Shown: positions 20,903-30,355 of the stretch, in pieces
How the letters are laid out: the number at the start of each line of letters is the position of its first letter
Position numbering within the stretch: position 1 is the stretch's first letter
Source of the DNA: a virus
Direction: 5' to 3' (one strand)
IMG/VR virus record: IMGVR_UViG_3300049215_000771
Location: 310,001 to 374,000 of that record
DNA length: 64,000 nucleotides
Position numbers and translations under genes: made by a program
Notes under the pieces: generated by a model
Seen by the model: only the letters and a program-made list of their open reading frames with translations
Database searches by the model: none
What the model was told of the DNA's origin: nothing

Positions 20903-23470
20903 ATGCCTATTTGGAGTGACTTCTTCAAGTTGTTCACTTATGCCGGCGAGAAAGACCCGCTGGCTAAGAAGAAGGATACACGAAACCTACAAGGTGCCGG
21001 TATCGGTCAACCTGACGTGTATCCAACGCTTGGCGGTGAAGGCCAGGCGGGTGGTGCTGGTGGGGGCCAGGGTCAAGCCCAGCTTCGCCAGTCCTATGAC
21101 ATGATCGACACCACGACTTTGACAAACCGCTCCATGCGGTACAAAGAGTACGAGCGTCTTCGCAACGTCCCGGAAATCGAAATGACCATGACGGTACTGG
21201 CCGATGAAGCCTGTGTAGCAGGCAGTACCCCGATTGCCACACCATTCGGTTTCCAAACCATCGAATCATTGGCTGCCAAGTACAAACCGGAAGAACGCTT
21301 CCTTTGTTACTGCTGGGACAGCCACACTCAAGATTACACGTTAGGCTGGGCCTATCACCCACGCCTAGTCAAAAGAGCGCCAACCGTCACAGTTATACTG
21401 GACGACGGCCACACTTTCACTGTGACCCACGACCACCGCATCATGCGGAAGAATGGTGCCTGGGTTCAGGCTGGCGAGATAGTACGAGGCGATGAATTGA
21501 AGCCTTTCTACCGCCTGCCCGCCAGTTACCGACACACCAAGCAAAAAGCCAAACAATTCCCACGCATCTTCTCCACCAACAAAGGCTGGATCACTGAACG
21601 CCAGTTGTTGGAAGAATGGAAAACCGGCAAGGAAGACCCAAAGCTGGAGAAGGTCAATCGGGCGATGCGCATGATCTGCGGCGGCTTGAACGTCCGTCAG
21701 ATTGCCAGATTGATGGAATATGACTGGCAAACCATTGAGAATTGGCTTCGGGCCGAGGGCTTCTCCCATCGAGAAGTCAAGATTCTATCGAAGCATCGTG
21801 AGTCTCGCCGGGTAGTCGGCGTTCACGAAAGCCCTGAGATGGACGTTTACGATATGTCCGTCGAAGAACACAAGTGTTTTGCCACAGATTGTGTCATCAT
21901 GCACAACTGCCAGAAAGATGAAGAAGGCAACGTATTCAAGGTAATTTGCAGCAGTGCCGCCGCCAAGAAAGAAGTTGAGTTCCTGTTGCGTCATCGGAAC
22001 ATGCTCAACCTGAATCGTTTGTCATGGACCTGGTTCAAGAACTTGTGCATCATGGGCGATTTCTTTGTAGAAACCGTCATCAACCCGGACAGCCCCAAGG
22101 AAGGCATCTACAAGGCCGTGCCACTCCCACCGGAGAGCATGTACCGGATCGAAACAACCAAGGGCAAGCTGATTGAGTTCCAGCAGTCTAAGGAAGGCCC
22201 GGACTACCAGGCTATCGTGCGTGCGCCGATGGTTTCTCAGGCGGGCGAGGCCGAATTGAACCAAAGCATGGCAATTCGCTTTGCCAACAACCAGATCGTA
22301 CACTTCAGGATTGGTGACGACCGCAAAACTTTCTACCCATACGGACAATCCCTCATCGAGCCGGCTCGTAGCCCCGCCCATCAACTGAGGTTGATGGAAG
22401 ATGCTATGGTCGTGTATCGACTTACCCGTGCCCCTGAACGTAGGGTGTTCTATGTGGACGTTGGACAGTTACCTCCGTTCAAGGCTGAAGCCTTCATTGA
22501 AAGGTTGAAGGATCAGTTCAGGAAGCGTAAGATAGCACAGAATAGGGGAGTTCCTGGGGCCAACCAAGTTGAAGAAAGGTGGCAGCCACCCGCCCAGGAC
22601 GAAGATTACTGGTTGCCTATTAGACCGCAAAGCCAGACAAGGATTGAAACGCTTCCGGGTGCGCAGAACCTTGGAGAGATCGACGATGCGATTTACTTCA
22701 GGAACAAGTTGTTTACGGCATTGAACTTCCCAAAAAATTACTTCGCCAACGAAGACCCTGGTGCGACTAGAATTACATTGTCGGCTCAGGATGTGAAGTT
22801 TGCCCGTATGGTGGAGAGGCTTCAAAGCCACTTCGAGGACGGACTGTTGGAATTGGCCGAGAGGCATCTTCAGTTGCGTGGCTACCCGGAGGAAGCCTAC
22901 GAGGATTTGAAGATCAAGATGACCCCACCTTCCGACTGGAGGGAGTTGTCCAGGGCTGAAGTCGTCAACGGACGTTATGGCAATGCGACCACACTCAAGT
23001 CTGGTCAGTTGATGGCTGATTGGGACATCATGGTGAAGATTCTCAAGTTCACGGAAGACGAAGCTGAGGAGATGTTGAGCCGCTTGAAGATTCAGAAGTT
23101 GGAAGACCTGAAGCTACAGGTACTCGCTCAGAACCCACAGTTGTTGGGTATCGGTATTCCTGGACAAGACCCGCAACCCGGACAGGAACTTGGTTCCGAG
23201 CCGGGCGGTCCAAGTCCGAATCCGTCGCCCGATGGCGGCGGTCAGCAGCCGCCTCCCGATCAGGGGGCACCGCCTGCTGCTCCTGGCGGGGACCAACCGC
23301 CTCCAGGTGGCGATCAAGGACCGGCTCCCGCTGGCGCATCGCCTGCTGAGGGAAGTCCGCTACCGGAAGTCGAGCCTGAAGATGTCAAGAAGTTCGATCT
23401 TGAGATTCAGGACTACGAGACAGAGCAGGACGAGGAAGACATCGACCACAGCATAGGTGAAGACAAGTGA
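20903..23470 (+). CDS. Portal protein (gp20 type) interrupted by an intein
   Basis: 855 aa precursor; 623 aa after splicing. The portal is the 12-fold ring for DNA entry at the head vertex. Conserved portal features flank and follow the insertion: RYKEYERLRNVPEIEMT, LMEDAMVVYRLTRAPERRV and YFRNKLFTALNFPKNYF, typical of T4-like gp20. The intein occupies residues 104-335. The first 65 residues include a Gly/Gln-rich stretch. The last 100 residues are Pro/Gly/Gln-rich, then acidic (EQDEEDIDH), longer than T4 gp20. GGGAGAATAAC precedes the ATG. First gene of the plus-strand head cluster. Confidence 0.95.
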   Translation: MPIWSDFFKLFTYAGEKDPLAKKKDTRNLQGAGIGQPDVYPTLGGEGQAGGAGGGQGQAQLRQSYDMIDTTTLTNRSMRYKEYERLRNVPEIEMTMTVLADEACVAGSTPIATPFGFQTIESLAAKYKPEERFLCYCWDSHTQDYTLGWAYHPRLVKRAPTVTVILDDGHTFTVTHDHRIMRKNGAWVQAGEIVRGDELKPFYRLPASYRHTKQKAKQFPRIFSTNKGWITERQLLEEWKTGKEDPKLEKVNRAMRMICGGLNVRQIARLMEYDWQTIENWLRAEGFSHREVKILSKHRESRRVVGVHESPEMDVYDMSVEEHKCFATDCVIMHNCQKDEEGNVFKVICSSAAAKKEVEFLLRHRNMLNLNRLSWTWFKNLCIMGDFFVETVINPDSPKEGIYKAVPLPPESMYRIETTKGKLIEFQQSKEGPDYQAIVRAPMVSQAGEAELNQSMAIRFANNQIVHFRIGDDRKTFYPYGQSLIEPARSPAHQLRLMEDAMVVYRLTRAPERRVFYVDVGQLPPFKAEAFIERLKDQFRKRKIAQNRGVPGANQVEERWQPPAQDEDYWLPIRPQSQTRIETLPGAQNLGEIDDAIYFRNKLFTALNFPKNYFANEDPGATRITLSAQDVKFARMVERLQSHFEDGLLELAERHLQLRGYPEEAYEDLKIKMTPPSDWRELSRAEVVNGRYGNATTLKSGQLMADWDIMVKILKFTEDEAEEMLSRLKIQKLEDLKLQVLAQNPQLLGIGIPGQDPQPGQELGSEPGGPSPNPSPDGGGQQPPPDQGAPPAAPGGDQPPPGGDQGPAPAGASPAEGSPLPEVEPEDVKKFDLEIQDYETEQDEEDIDHSIGEDK
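21212..21907 (+). mobile_element. Mini-intein inside the portal gene
   Basis: 232 codons in frame. The first residue is C (CVAGSTPIATPFG, block A), block B is VTHDHRIM, block F is VYDMSVEEHKCFAT, and block G is DCVIMHN followed by extein C. All splice-junction residues (C1, H in block B, HN at the end, C+1) are present. No LAGLIDADG or HNH motif lies in the linker; instead a helix-turn-helix-like segment (LNVRQIARLMEYDWQTIENW) is found. The insertion sits at a conserved portal stretch (VLADEA then CQKDEEG). Confidence 0.95.
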
Positions 23471-23487
23471 TTCTAGGCACTTACAAC

Positions 23488-23727
23488 ATGCCGAAATTTG
23501 CAATCAACAACCGGCGAGAAATTGAGAGTTCAACTCTCGCCGGTTGTTTCTACTGTTTGGCTACTTTCAAACCTGAAGAAGTCAAGGATTACACAGATGG
23601 GGACAAGACTTGTATTTGTCCCCGCTGTGGTATTGATGCCGTTGTTGGCAATCTTGGCCTTGAGGAAGAAGTAACCGAGGAGAAATTGCGCAAAGCGCAA
23701 TTCTACTGGTTCAAGAAGAAAGATTAA
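23488..23727 (+). CDS. Small zinc-ribbon protein, 79 aa
   Basis: Two Cys pairs, CFYC and CPRC, spaced as in a zinc ribbon, in the frame GCFYCLATFKPEEV and TCICPRCGIDAVVGN. This corresponds to a small bacterial cytoplasmic family of unknown function. ATG at 23488; a GTG at 23467 overlapping the portal stop is possible. A 12-bp perfect inverted repeat lies within the first third of the gene. Confidence 0.7.
   Translation: MPKFAINNRREIESSTLAGCFYCLATFKPEEVKDYTDGDKTCICPRCGIDAVVGNLGLEEEVTEEKLRKAQFYWFKKKD
23508..23546 (+). repeat. 12-bp perfect inverted repeat within the zinc-ribbon gene
   Basis: Arms CAACCGGCGAGA (23508-23519) and TCTCGCCGGTTG (23535-23546), 15-base loop, followed by TTTC. It looks like an intrinsic terminator or attenuator 38 bases after the portal stop, although inside a credible reading frame. 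Confidence 0.6.
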
Positions 23728-24653
23728 ACATCATCTTCTTTCCGGCTGTGGAAGTAGCCTTTGATGGCATCGTGCATTCCTTTCTTGCGACTGGCCCATT
23801 CGTACACGTTGCCATACAAAACAATGTCGTTCATGGGGTCATAATCGTACTCCAGAACGATGTCATGTCGATCCATGTACGCCCGGTTCTTGAGGCTGCC
23901 GTGCCACAAATGCCAGATGTCAATGGGCAGGTAGTCCAATCGAGGCTCCAACTCCTTCAACTTTCTGGCGTAAGCCATCATGTGATCTTTCATAGCGGGC
24001 GTGAACTTCTTCGCAAATCCATGAATGTCCCAGGAGTTGAAGTAGCAGTCCACCAGGAAGGTGTCGCCGCTACCAATGATGTTTTTATCATAGATGCCGT
24101 TAAGGGGCGTGTCGAAGAAGAAGTCCCTACGGGCTGCCCAGGCAAAACCTGGGGCCGAGAAGGGTAGCTGATGAGCCATCCTCCTTTGTAGCCAATTGCG
24201 GTGAATCATCTTTTGCCAGACGACTCCCTGAATCATCATCAGCTTGTCTTTACCGTTGAAATGGGTATGCCCTTTCGGAAGGTAAATCACTTTCTTGAAA
24301 AGCTGGATGATGTCGTTTTTCTTTAGTTTTTCAACAGCTATTTTCGCCCAATCTTTGTTGGTGAAAATGATGTCGCAGTCAAGCCAGGCAAAGTATTTGC
24401 ATTCTGGCGGTAGTTTGGAAACAGCGTAATTGATGAGCCGTTCTTTTTGCCACATGATGCTGTTCGATCTCAAGTGGAAAACGGTCTTACTTTCTGGAAT
24501 TTGGAACTTGTCATTATTGAACGCACATTCAACAGTGATAAGTTTTACGCCTTGAAGACGTAGATTTTCAGCGAAAACGTGGTAGTTGTTCAGCAAAGAA
24601 TCAAACTTCGCCGGATTGAAGAACGTAGTGACGGCACAAAACTCATTAGTCAT
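23724..24653 (-). CDS. GT-A type glycosyltransferase
   Basis: 309 aa. DxD-type metal/nucleotide-sugar motif in YFAWLDCDIIF, an acceptor-side segment PGFAWAARRDFFF, and WHLWHGSLKNRAYM near the C-terminus. The same three landmarks occur in the 38252-39232 protein, so the two are paralogues. Likely adds sugars to phage DNA-independent targets such as virion proteins or host surface glycans; substrate unknown. GAGGGAGC precedes the ATG at 24653. It overlaps the zinc-ribbon gene by 4 bases. Confidence 0.85.
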   Translation of the reverse strand: MTNEFCAVTTFFNPAKFDSLLNNYHVFAENLRLQGVKLITVECAFNNDKFQIPESKTVFHLRSNSIMWQKERLINYAVSKLPPECKYFAWLDCDIIFTNKDWAKIAVEKLKKNDIIQLFKKVIYLPKGHTHFNGKDKLMMIQGVVWQKMIHRNWLQRRMAHQLPFSAPGFAWAARRDFFFDTPLNGIYDKNIIGSGDTFLVDCYFNSWDIHGFAKKFTPAMKDHMMAYARKLKELEPRLDYLPIDIWHLWHGSLKNRAYMDRHDIVLEYDYDPMNDIVLYGNVYEWASRKKGMHDAIKGYFHSRKEDDV

Positions 24654-24688
24654 AGCTCCCTCTCTGTGACAAAGCTGGTAGGCTTCGA

Positions 24689-24694
24689 TATATA
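24689..24694 (-). promoter_or_regulatory. TATATA element upstream of glycosyltransferase
   Basis: TATATA 36 bases before the ATG at 24653. Confidence 0.35.
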
Positions 24695-24738
24695 GCCACA
24701 GAGTCAAGCCATTTCAATTTAGAACTTCACCGGATTCA

Positions 24739-25083
24739 TCAAGTGTTAGGCATTTCTCCGTGCGCCGAGTCCGCACTGTTCGGAACTACCACGTCACCAT
24801 CACCATGATCGAACCCATGACCGAAGGACGCTCCCATGCGTGGCTTCTTCTTGCTGGGCTTCGGGTGGGCGTTCTTGTGATTCATCTTGTCCAGTTCGAT
24901 CTGAATGTCCGGGTCTTGTTTGGCAAGACGTTGTAGAAACGAGACTACTTCGGAGTGATATTTCTCGGCGGCGTGCTGAAGCGCCTTCATGATACCACTT
25001 TCTTCCCCATCCTTGTCGTCGGCCTGATCGACATCCAGAAAGCTATTTTCCTTCAAACCTACGAACTGACTGAATGTTTTCAT
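24739..25083 (-). CDS. Candidate capsid-cargo protein, 114 aa
   Basis: Begins MKTFSQFVGLKENSF, very close to the T4 internal-protein leader MKTYQEFIAE, with L-x-E at residues 10-12. The middle is helical (MKALQHAAEKYHSEVVSFL); the C-terminal 40 residues are basic then His/Gly/Asp-rich. Encoded next to the head operon on the opposite strand. GAGGGATT precedes the ATG. Function unknown. Confidence 0.65.
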   Translation of the reverse strand: MKTFSQFVGLKENSFLDVDQADDKDGEESGIMKALQHAAEKYHSEVVSFLQRLAKQDPDIQIELDKMNHKNAHPKPSKKKPRMGASFGHGFDHGDGDVVVPNSADSAHGEMPNT

Positions 25084-25257
25084 AATCCCTCGCTGTTTTT
25101 GCATCTCACTGCATACCTATGTAGTGAGGGACACTGAATTTGAAGGCCCAACCCCGAAGAATTAAAGGGGTCGTTAATATATACCTCTATATGCGGGGGC
25201 ATCCGAGTTGTTGGAATGATTCGGAGAACAACACACAGCACTAGGGAGTCGCAAACT
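25084..25257. promoter_or_regulatory. Divergent spacer with TATATA and small hairpins
   Basis: 174 bases between the cargo candidate and the head gene. Holds TATATA at 25178-25183, a 6-bp hairpin CTCACT/AGTGAG (about 25105-25128) whose loop contains CATACCTATGT, and a CCCC/GGGG mini-hairpin around 25153-25170. Likely the promoter region for the 25258-30279 head genes. Confidence 0.4.
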
Positions 25258-27207
25258 ATGAAAAGAAAACTCATCAGCTTCGATGTCTTCAAGAAGATCG
25301 AGGAAGGCTCAATTTCCACCGCCCAGCACGAGTTGGCCGGTGCGGAAGAAGTGTTGTCCAAGACCTTGGGCGTCGATGAACTGAGGCTGCACTGCTTTGG
25401 AGAATCGGATGTAACTTACCAGAGCTTGGACGGCAGCTTCGTTCATGCAAATTACAAGATCAACAAGAACCAGCTTGTACTTGAGAACATCGAGTCGTTG
25501 GTCATTGAGGAAGAAACCGAGAAGAAGAAAGCTCGTGACGTACTCACCAGCATGGTGGAATCCCTGCTGGACAACAACGAAGCTAAGGCATCCGAACAAT
25601 TCGAGAATTACCTTTCTTTGCCCGTCGTTCGCCGGGATTTGATCGTTTCTGAAGCCTTTGATGTTTCAGTATCCAAACCATCTGGCAAACATTCTTCCCT
25701 GTACGGCAAGAAACAAGATCGTGGCCTAGTTGCCAAGCGTATCCGTGAGATGAAGAAGACCAAGAAGAAGCTAACTGCTGCTCCAAGTCTTCGTGCATCC
25801 GTCGCCAAGAAACGTGCCAACGCCGCCAAGAAGCTCGGCGGGGCCAACAATCCACGGTGGCGCACTTACGCCCGCAAGGTGAAGCCGACAACCATGAAGG
25901 AATGGTCGGTGATGTGCGAACACATCATGGACTACCTGGATTACAAAGAATTCGGCCCAACCATCAAGGAATCCCTCGTTCAGAACGATGAGAAGGGTAA
26001 TGTCGTAGCGGTCGCCATGCCGACTATCCAGAAGCGTAACGAAGGCAAGATTTTGTCCTTCAACTGGAAGACTTTGGATCACGAAGTAAAAACCCAGCGA
26101 GCCAAGATCAAGCGGCTTGCCGAGGACACGAACTTCTGCAAGGCGATGGCCGATCTGAAGCGTTACAACAACATTTCCGACAATACAGCACTTGAAGAAA
26201 CGCTGGAGAAGATTGTCTCCATGTGGCCTGATGTTTTGTATCTGACTCAGACCGAGTTGGCAGAACAGATCGGCGCTGCTTTGGAAACTGCGGCTGTCAA
26301 GAATTACGACGACCAGACCTGTGAGTTCATGGCGGAAGGCATCTTGAGGATGGCTCACCACGCCTACACGGATCGGGTTCGCAAGATTTCCAGCATGGCT
26401 GGCGTTTCCCCGGAAGCAACTACCGAAAGCACTGAGGAGAAGGACGCTTACGCCAACTTCGCCAAGGTGTGTGCCGACTTCTACCCACAGTTGGACGAGT
26501 CGGATCAGGCCGAGTTGAGGGTTTTTGCTGATCTCTACAAGGCTTTGCACGAAGTCTTCCGCATTGCATCTGAAACTGGCGATGAAGCTACTCGTAGTGA
26601 GGTTGCCAGCTACTTGAACAATTGCGAAGCGATCTTGAACCGTGAAAGCCAGCCAGATTTGAGTCTGGCCGAAACAATTGCCAATTATTTGTACGACCTG
26701 GCGGAAGCCAATGTGGAAGGGGCCAAGGACACTTGGGACGTTTCCAACAGTGACGTTCACACCACGGTCAGCGGCGATCACCCACGCATGTCTTGGGCTG
26801 CGAAGGTAACAAATGCTGTTCCTTCCAACTTCCCAGGCGATTGGGGCGGCAAGGCTCCAGTTTCGGACGGCAAGAGCTACCGCAATGGCCTCGAAGACGA
26901 AATGAGGAGCCGTTCGTGGAGCCAGTACGCCAGCGGTGAAACTTACCCGGATTTGAAGAACCCATATGTTCCGAAGTCTCCGTGGGATGTTGGCAATTAC
27001 AAGATGAAGGGTGAGGAAAGCGCTGCAACCGCTGGAACAAGCGATTGGAGCCGTTGGCAGTCGAAAGATACCTGGCCAAACCTCCAGAATCCATACGTTC
27101 CTGACTCGCCTTGGGATAAGAGCAAGTACAAGGCCACCATCGACAAGGGCAACCTGGTTGTGGACAAGGGCGAGACGAAGCAGGGCAGCGTAAAAAACCA
27201 CTTCTAA
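25258..27207 (+). CDS. Large head-operon protein with NPYVP repeats, 649 aa
   Basis: Between portal and prohead protease, so probably a head or core component. Parts: N-terminal leader MKRKLISFDVFKKIEEGS (with I-x-E before G, like a gp21 site); a basic segment (about 160-220; KKTKKKLTAAP); a long helical domain; and a C-terminal repeat region with two units reading YPDLKNPYVPKSPWD and WPNLQNPYVPDSPWD. The same NPYVP unit occurs in the small 41097 gene. No enzyme motif. Start ATG 25258 with AGGGAG upstream. Not identified with a named T4 protein. Confidence 0.7.
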   Translation: MKRKLISFDVFKKIEEGSISTAQHELAGAEEVLSKTLGVDELRLHCFGESDVTYQSLDGSFVHANYKINKNQLVLENIESLVIEEETEKKKARDVLTSMVESLLDNNEAKASEQFENYLSLPVVRRDLIVSEAFDVSVSKPSGKHSSLYGKKQDRGLVAKRIREMKKTKKKLTAAPSLRASVAKKRANAAKKLGGANNPRWRTYARKVKPTTMKEWSVMCEHIMDYLDYKEFGPTIKESLVQNDEKGNVVAVAMPTIQKRNEGKILSFNWKTLDHEVKTQRAKIKRLAEDTNFCKAMADLKRYNNISDNTALEETLEKIVSMWPDVLYLTQTELAEQIGAALETAAVKNYDDQTCEFMAEGILRMAHHAYTDRVRKISSMAGVSPEATTESTEEKDAYANFAKVCADFYPQLDESDQAELRVFADLYKALHEVFRIASETGDEATRSEVASYLNNCEAILNRESQPDLSLAETIANYLYDLAEANVEGAKDTWDVSNSDVHTTVSGDHPRMSWAAKVTNAVPSNFPGDWGGKAPVSDGKSYRNGLEDEMRSRSWSQYASGETYPDLKNPYVPKSPWDVGNYKMKGEESAATAGTSDWSRWQSKDTWPNLQNPYVPDSPWDKSKYKATIDKGNLVVDKGETKQGSVKNHF

Positions 27208-27219
27208 TTAGGAGCCGAG

Positions 27220-27906
27220 ATGAACAAAGAAGAGTTGCAACTACTCATTGAATGTTGCTCAGTTCCCGGCTGCTACATGGAAATGAATCTGCACGAGTCA
27301 TCTGACAGGAAGTCGGGATTGACTAGGTTCAGGGGAAAATTTCAGGAAGCCGAGGCTGTCAACAAAAACAAACGGATGTACCCACACGCCGTCCTTGACG
27401 AAAACGTGAAGAAATTACAAGAAGTGGTTTCTGCGAAAGGTCTGGTAGGCGAGTTGGACCACCCAACGGACAGCATCATCCATTTTGAGAAGGCGTCCCA
27501 CGTCGTCACTAGATTGTGGTGGGAAGGCAACAACTTGATGGGTGAAGGCGAGATACTACCTACGCCATGTGGTGAGATTCTAAACGCTCTCATTAAAAGC
27601 GGCGTGCGAGTCGGTATCAGCAGTAGGGGAGTCGGCAGTGGAAAAGTTGATGAGAATGGAATTCTCGTCATCAGTGATAGCTACAAGCTAATCACTTTCG
27701 ACGCCGTGGCCGATCCTAGCACCTTCAACGCTTTTCAGGCGAAGATAGGTGGAAAGAGCGAAACTTACATTCCCACTCAAAATACCAGAAGTGCTGCGAA
27801 AAACGAAAGTAGCAGCATACATAAGGTAAATAAGGACGCACTAATTGCTTGTTTGGGTGGGATCATCACTAAGGAAACTAGCACAATCAAAGCGAGGTTA
27901 GGCTAA
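27220..27906 (+). CDS. Prohead maturation protease (gp21 type)
   Basis: 228 aa serine protease that matures the prohead and cleaves scaffold, capsid and internal proteins, in T4 after (L/I)-x-E. Catalytic His in GELDHPTD (about residue 80) and nucleophile Ser in VGISSRGVG (about 131) follow the S77-type order. It precedes scaffold and capsid genes, the same order as T4 21-22-23. GGAGCC is upstream, and the stop overlaps the scaffold ATG (TAATG). Confidence 0.92.
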   Translation: MNKEELQLLIECCSVPGCYMEMNLHESSDRKSGLTRFRGKFQEAEAVNKNKRMYPHAVLDENVKKLQEVVSAKGLVGELDHPTDSIIHFEKASHVVTRLWWEGNNLMGEGEILPTPCGEILNALIKSGVRVGISSRGVGSGKVDENGILVISDSYKLITFDAVADPSTFNAFQAKIGGKSETYIPTQNTRSAAKNESSSIHKVNKDALIACLGGIITKETSTIKARLG

Positions 27907-28805
27907 TGGACAAGATTGTAGAAGCACTGAAGAAGCTACTGCCTGATTCCGAGGTTAGCGAAGTTGCCGGTGCGGTGAAGGATATGTTGGAGGCAGCGAA
28001 GGCTGAACTCGAAGCTGAGTACAACGCAAAGTTGGAAGAAGCCTACACCGAGCTATCCACCGAACTTGCAACAGCCGAGAAGACCGCCGAAGCAGGCTAT
28101 CAGGAAGCGTACTCCATTATTGGAGAGTTGCGCAATCGCCTGGAGCTTCAGGGTGAGGAATACAAGCACGCACTGGAAGAAGGCTACGAAGAAGCCTACC
28201 AGATGCTCAAGGGTGAACGTGACAAGAACAACACCCTCGAAGTCGAAATGTACGAGGAGTACGACCGCAAGCTGGCCGAGATGAAGGAATACATTGTCGA
28301 TAAGGTCGATCAGTTCCTTCGGTTCAAGGGCGGCGAGATTTATGAGCAGGCCAAGCGAGACATTTTGAATGACCCACGCATGGCTGAACACAAGGTCGCA
28401 CTCGACAGAATTGTGGACATCACTTCTCAGTATCTTTCTGATGAAGATTTCAACGGCGCTACTTCTTCTAAGCTAGACGAAGCAATGAAGGCTGTTGAAG
28501 AAATGAAGGGACAACTCCGAATTATGGAGGCCCGGAACATCAGACTTTCAACAGAGAATACTAAGTTGAATGAGACTGTCCGCCAGGCTCAGGAATTGAT
28601 TACTGAGTCCCGTAGGACTGCTTCTTCCGAGAAGAAGGAAGCCGTCATTACAGAACAGAAAGAAAGAGCGCAGAAAGCAAAGAACGTAACGGGGAGCGGA
28701 CATACCGTCGATAAGACGGATGGGGTGGTTATTGCGGAATATGCCAACCCCGATCACGAGATGAACGATTTGCTCGTTCTCTCTGGAGTTAAGAAGACCC
28801 AATAA
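27906..28805 (+). CDS. Scaffold (prohead core) protein, gp22 type
   Basis: 299 aa, almost entirely acidic coiled coil (long runs such as AKAELEAEYNAKLEEAY), with the low aromatic content expected of a core protein removed by the protease. Translation is coupled to the protease by TAATG. Several L-x-E or I-x-E sites are available for cleavage. C-terminus ends DLLVLSGVKKTQ, which could contact the shell. Confidence 0.88.
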   Translation: MDKIVEALKKLLPDSEVSEVAGAVKDMLEAAKAELEAEYNAKLEEAYTELSTELATAEKTAEAGYQEAYSIIGELRNRLELQGEEYKHALEEGYEEAYQMLKGERDKNNTLEVEMYEEYDRKLAEMKEYIVDKVDQFLRFKGGEIYEQAKRDILNDPRMAEHKVALDRIVDITSQYLSDEDFNGATSSKLDEAMKAVEEMKGQLRIMEARNIRLSTENTKLNETVRQAQELITESRRTASSEKKEAVITEQKERAQKAKNVTGSGHTVDKTDGVVIAEYANPDHEMNDLLVLSGVKKTQ

Positions 28806-28842
28806 CGGGCCAACCTACAGATAGGAAACAAAAAGGAAATAG

Positions 28843-30279
28843 ATGAACGCAAATTCCAAATTCCTGAACGAAGCTAGAGAGTTGGAAGGTCGTTGGGGCA
28901 AGACTGGCCTCTTGGAAGGCATTGAAGATCGCTACATCCGATCCGCCACCGCCGTTCTGCTTGAAAACCAGCGCCTCATGAACGAAGTTTCGACCGACAC
29001 TGGCGACATCGCTCAGTTCAAGCGTATCAGCATCCCGTTGGTACGTCGTATTTACCCGCAGCTAATTGCTAACAAGATTGTATCTGTTCAGCCATTGCTC
29101 GGCCCAACAGGTTTGGTGTACTACCTGCGCTTCCGGTACTCGTCCAACAAGGGCGCTACTCGTGGAGCGGACAACAACGGCGGCTTCCCGGCTGACGATG
29201 TGAACACCCTCATGCAGTTGGCTGATGGTACTGCCAACTTGGACATTTTCTACACGCACCAGTTCGTGCAGAACGAGTCCACCAGCACCGACAACGGTGG
29301 CAACGTCACTTCGGCGTACAGCCCGTTGGAACACACCCCGATCCTGGCCGGCACCATCACGGGCACGATCTATGACGGCTCCCTCGCAGTGCAGACCTTC
29401 GTGGTTTCCTCGACCGGAACCTTCACCTTCTCCAACATCGGTAGCCCAGCTACCTACGTCACCGCTGGTTCTTTGAACCTGACGACTGGCGAGTTGGTGT
29501 TGACTTGGAACTCGGCCCCAGGCCCGAACCACGCTGTACTTTCCTACGAGTACAACATGGAATGTCAACAAGATTTGCCGGAAATCAACTTGGTCATTGA
29601 GTCGGAAGAAATTGCCGCCAAGACCCGCAAGTTGAAGGCTGTATGGTCCTACGAAGCGCAGCAGGACTTGCGCTCGCAGCACAACCTCGACGCCGAGGCT
29701 GAGTTGACGGCTGTATTGGCCCAGGAAATCAACCTCGAAATCGACCGTGAAGTGTTGACGGACCTCCGTAACAACAGCGGTACGGTAGCGGCATGGGATT
29801 TCAACACGGCATTGGGCGAAACCATCAAGGAGAAGTATGAGTCGCTGTATGTGAAGGTTGTTGAAATCAGCAACGTCATCCACAGGAAGACTCTTCGTGG
29901 TGGTGCAAACTGGATGGTAACTTCCCCTGAAGTTGCTTCCATCTTCGAGACGGCAACCGCTGGTTTCGCACCGGCTCCATCTGAGACGTTCACTTCGTCG
30001 CTGGGTATCCAGTACGTCGGAACCGTCAACAACAGGTGGCGGTTGTACAAAGACCCGTTGTTCCCATCGAACCAGATTCTCATGGGGTACAAGGGTGATT
30101 CTTACATGGATTCGGGTTACTTCTATTGCCCCTACGTCCCGCTCACGCAGACGCCTGTGGTTTTGGACCCTGAGTCCTTCTGTCCGAGGAAGGGTATCCT
30201 TACACGTTACGGGAAGAAACTGTTGCGTGAAGGGGCCAAGTTCTACGCCAGGATGTCCATCGCCAACTTCGTCATCTAA
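28843..30279 (+). CDS. Major capsid protein (gp23 type)
   Basis: 478 aa. T4 gp23 landmarks: N-terminal arm with SATAVLLENQRLMNE, then RRIYPQLIANKIVSVQPL, GPTGLVYYLRFRY, and the C-terminal NQILMGYKGDSYMD followed by GYFYCPYVPL and KGILTRYGKKLL. An immunoglobulin-like insertion around 165-240 is Thr/Ser-rich. The N-terminal arm is presumably cut by the prohead protease. AAGGAAATAG precedes the ATG. Its last 10 codons and following 30 bases are repeated at 31261-31320, and residues 408-440 are echoed in the 41369 gene. Confidence 0.96.
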   Translation: MNANSKFLNEARELEGRWGKTGLLEGIEDRYIRSATAVLLENQRLMNEVSTDTGDIAQFKRISIPLVRRIYPQLIANKIVSVQPLLGPTGLVYYLRFRYSSNKGATRGADNNGGFPADDVNTLMQLADGTANLDIFYTHQFVQNESTSTDNGGNVTSAYSPLEHTPILAGTITGTIYDGSLAVQTFVVSSTGTFTFSNIGSPATYVTAGSLNLTTGELVLTWNSAPGPNHAVLSYEYNMECQQDLPEINLVIESEEIAAKTRKLKAVWSYEAQQDLRSQHNLDAEAELTAVLAQEINLEIDREVLTDLRNNSGTVAAWDFNTALGETIKEKYESLYVKVVEISNVIHRKTLRGGANWMVTSPEVASIFETATAGFAPAPSETFTSSLGIQYVGTVNNRWRLYKDPLFPSNQILMGYKGDSYMDSGYFYCPYVPLTQTPVVLDPESFCPRKGILTRYGKKLLREGAKFYARMSIANFVI

Positions 30280-30307
30280 ACATGACAAGTTGATGGCAGC
30301 TTGAAAC
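30249..30307 (+). repeat. Direct repeat copy 1 (end of capsid gene)
   Basis: 59 bases spanning the last 10 capsid codons, stop and trailer. Repeated at 31261-31320 with a single extra A after the stop. Each copy is followed directly by a hairpin terminator. Confidence 0.95.
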
Positions 30308-30308
30308 A

Positions 30309-30345
30309 AAGCCCTGGAGATTTTTCTCCAGGGCTTTTTCTTTTC
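30309..30345 (+). terminator. Terminator of the head operon
   Basis: 12-bp perfect stem AAGCCCTGGAGA/TCTCCAGGGCTT with a 4-base loop, followed by TTTCTTTT. Confidence 0.9.
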
Positions 30346-30355
30346 CTTCTCCTGC

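Noticed and set aside
25771-27201. 476-codon open frame opposite the 649-aa head protein gene
   Set aside because: No ribosome binding site or family motif; it is a shadow of the real gene in a favourable codon phase.
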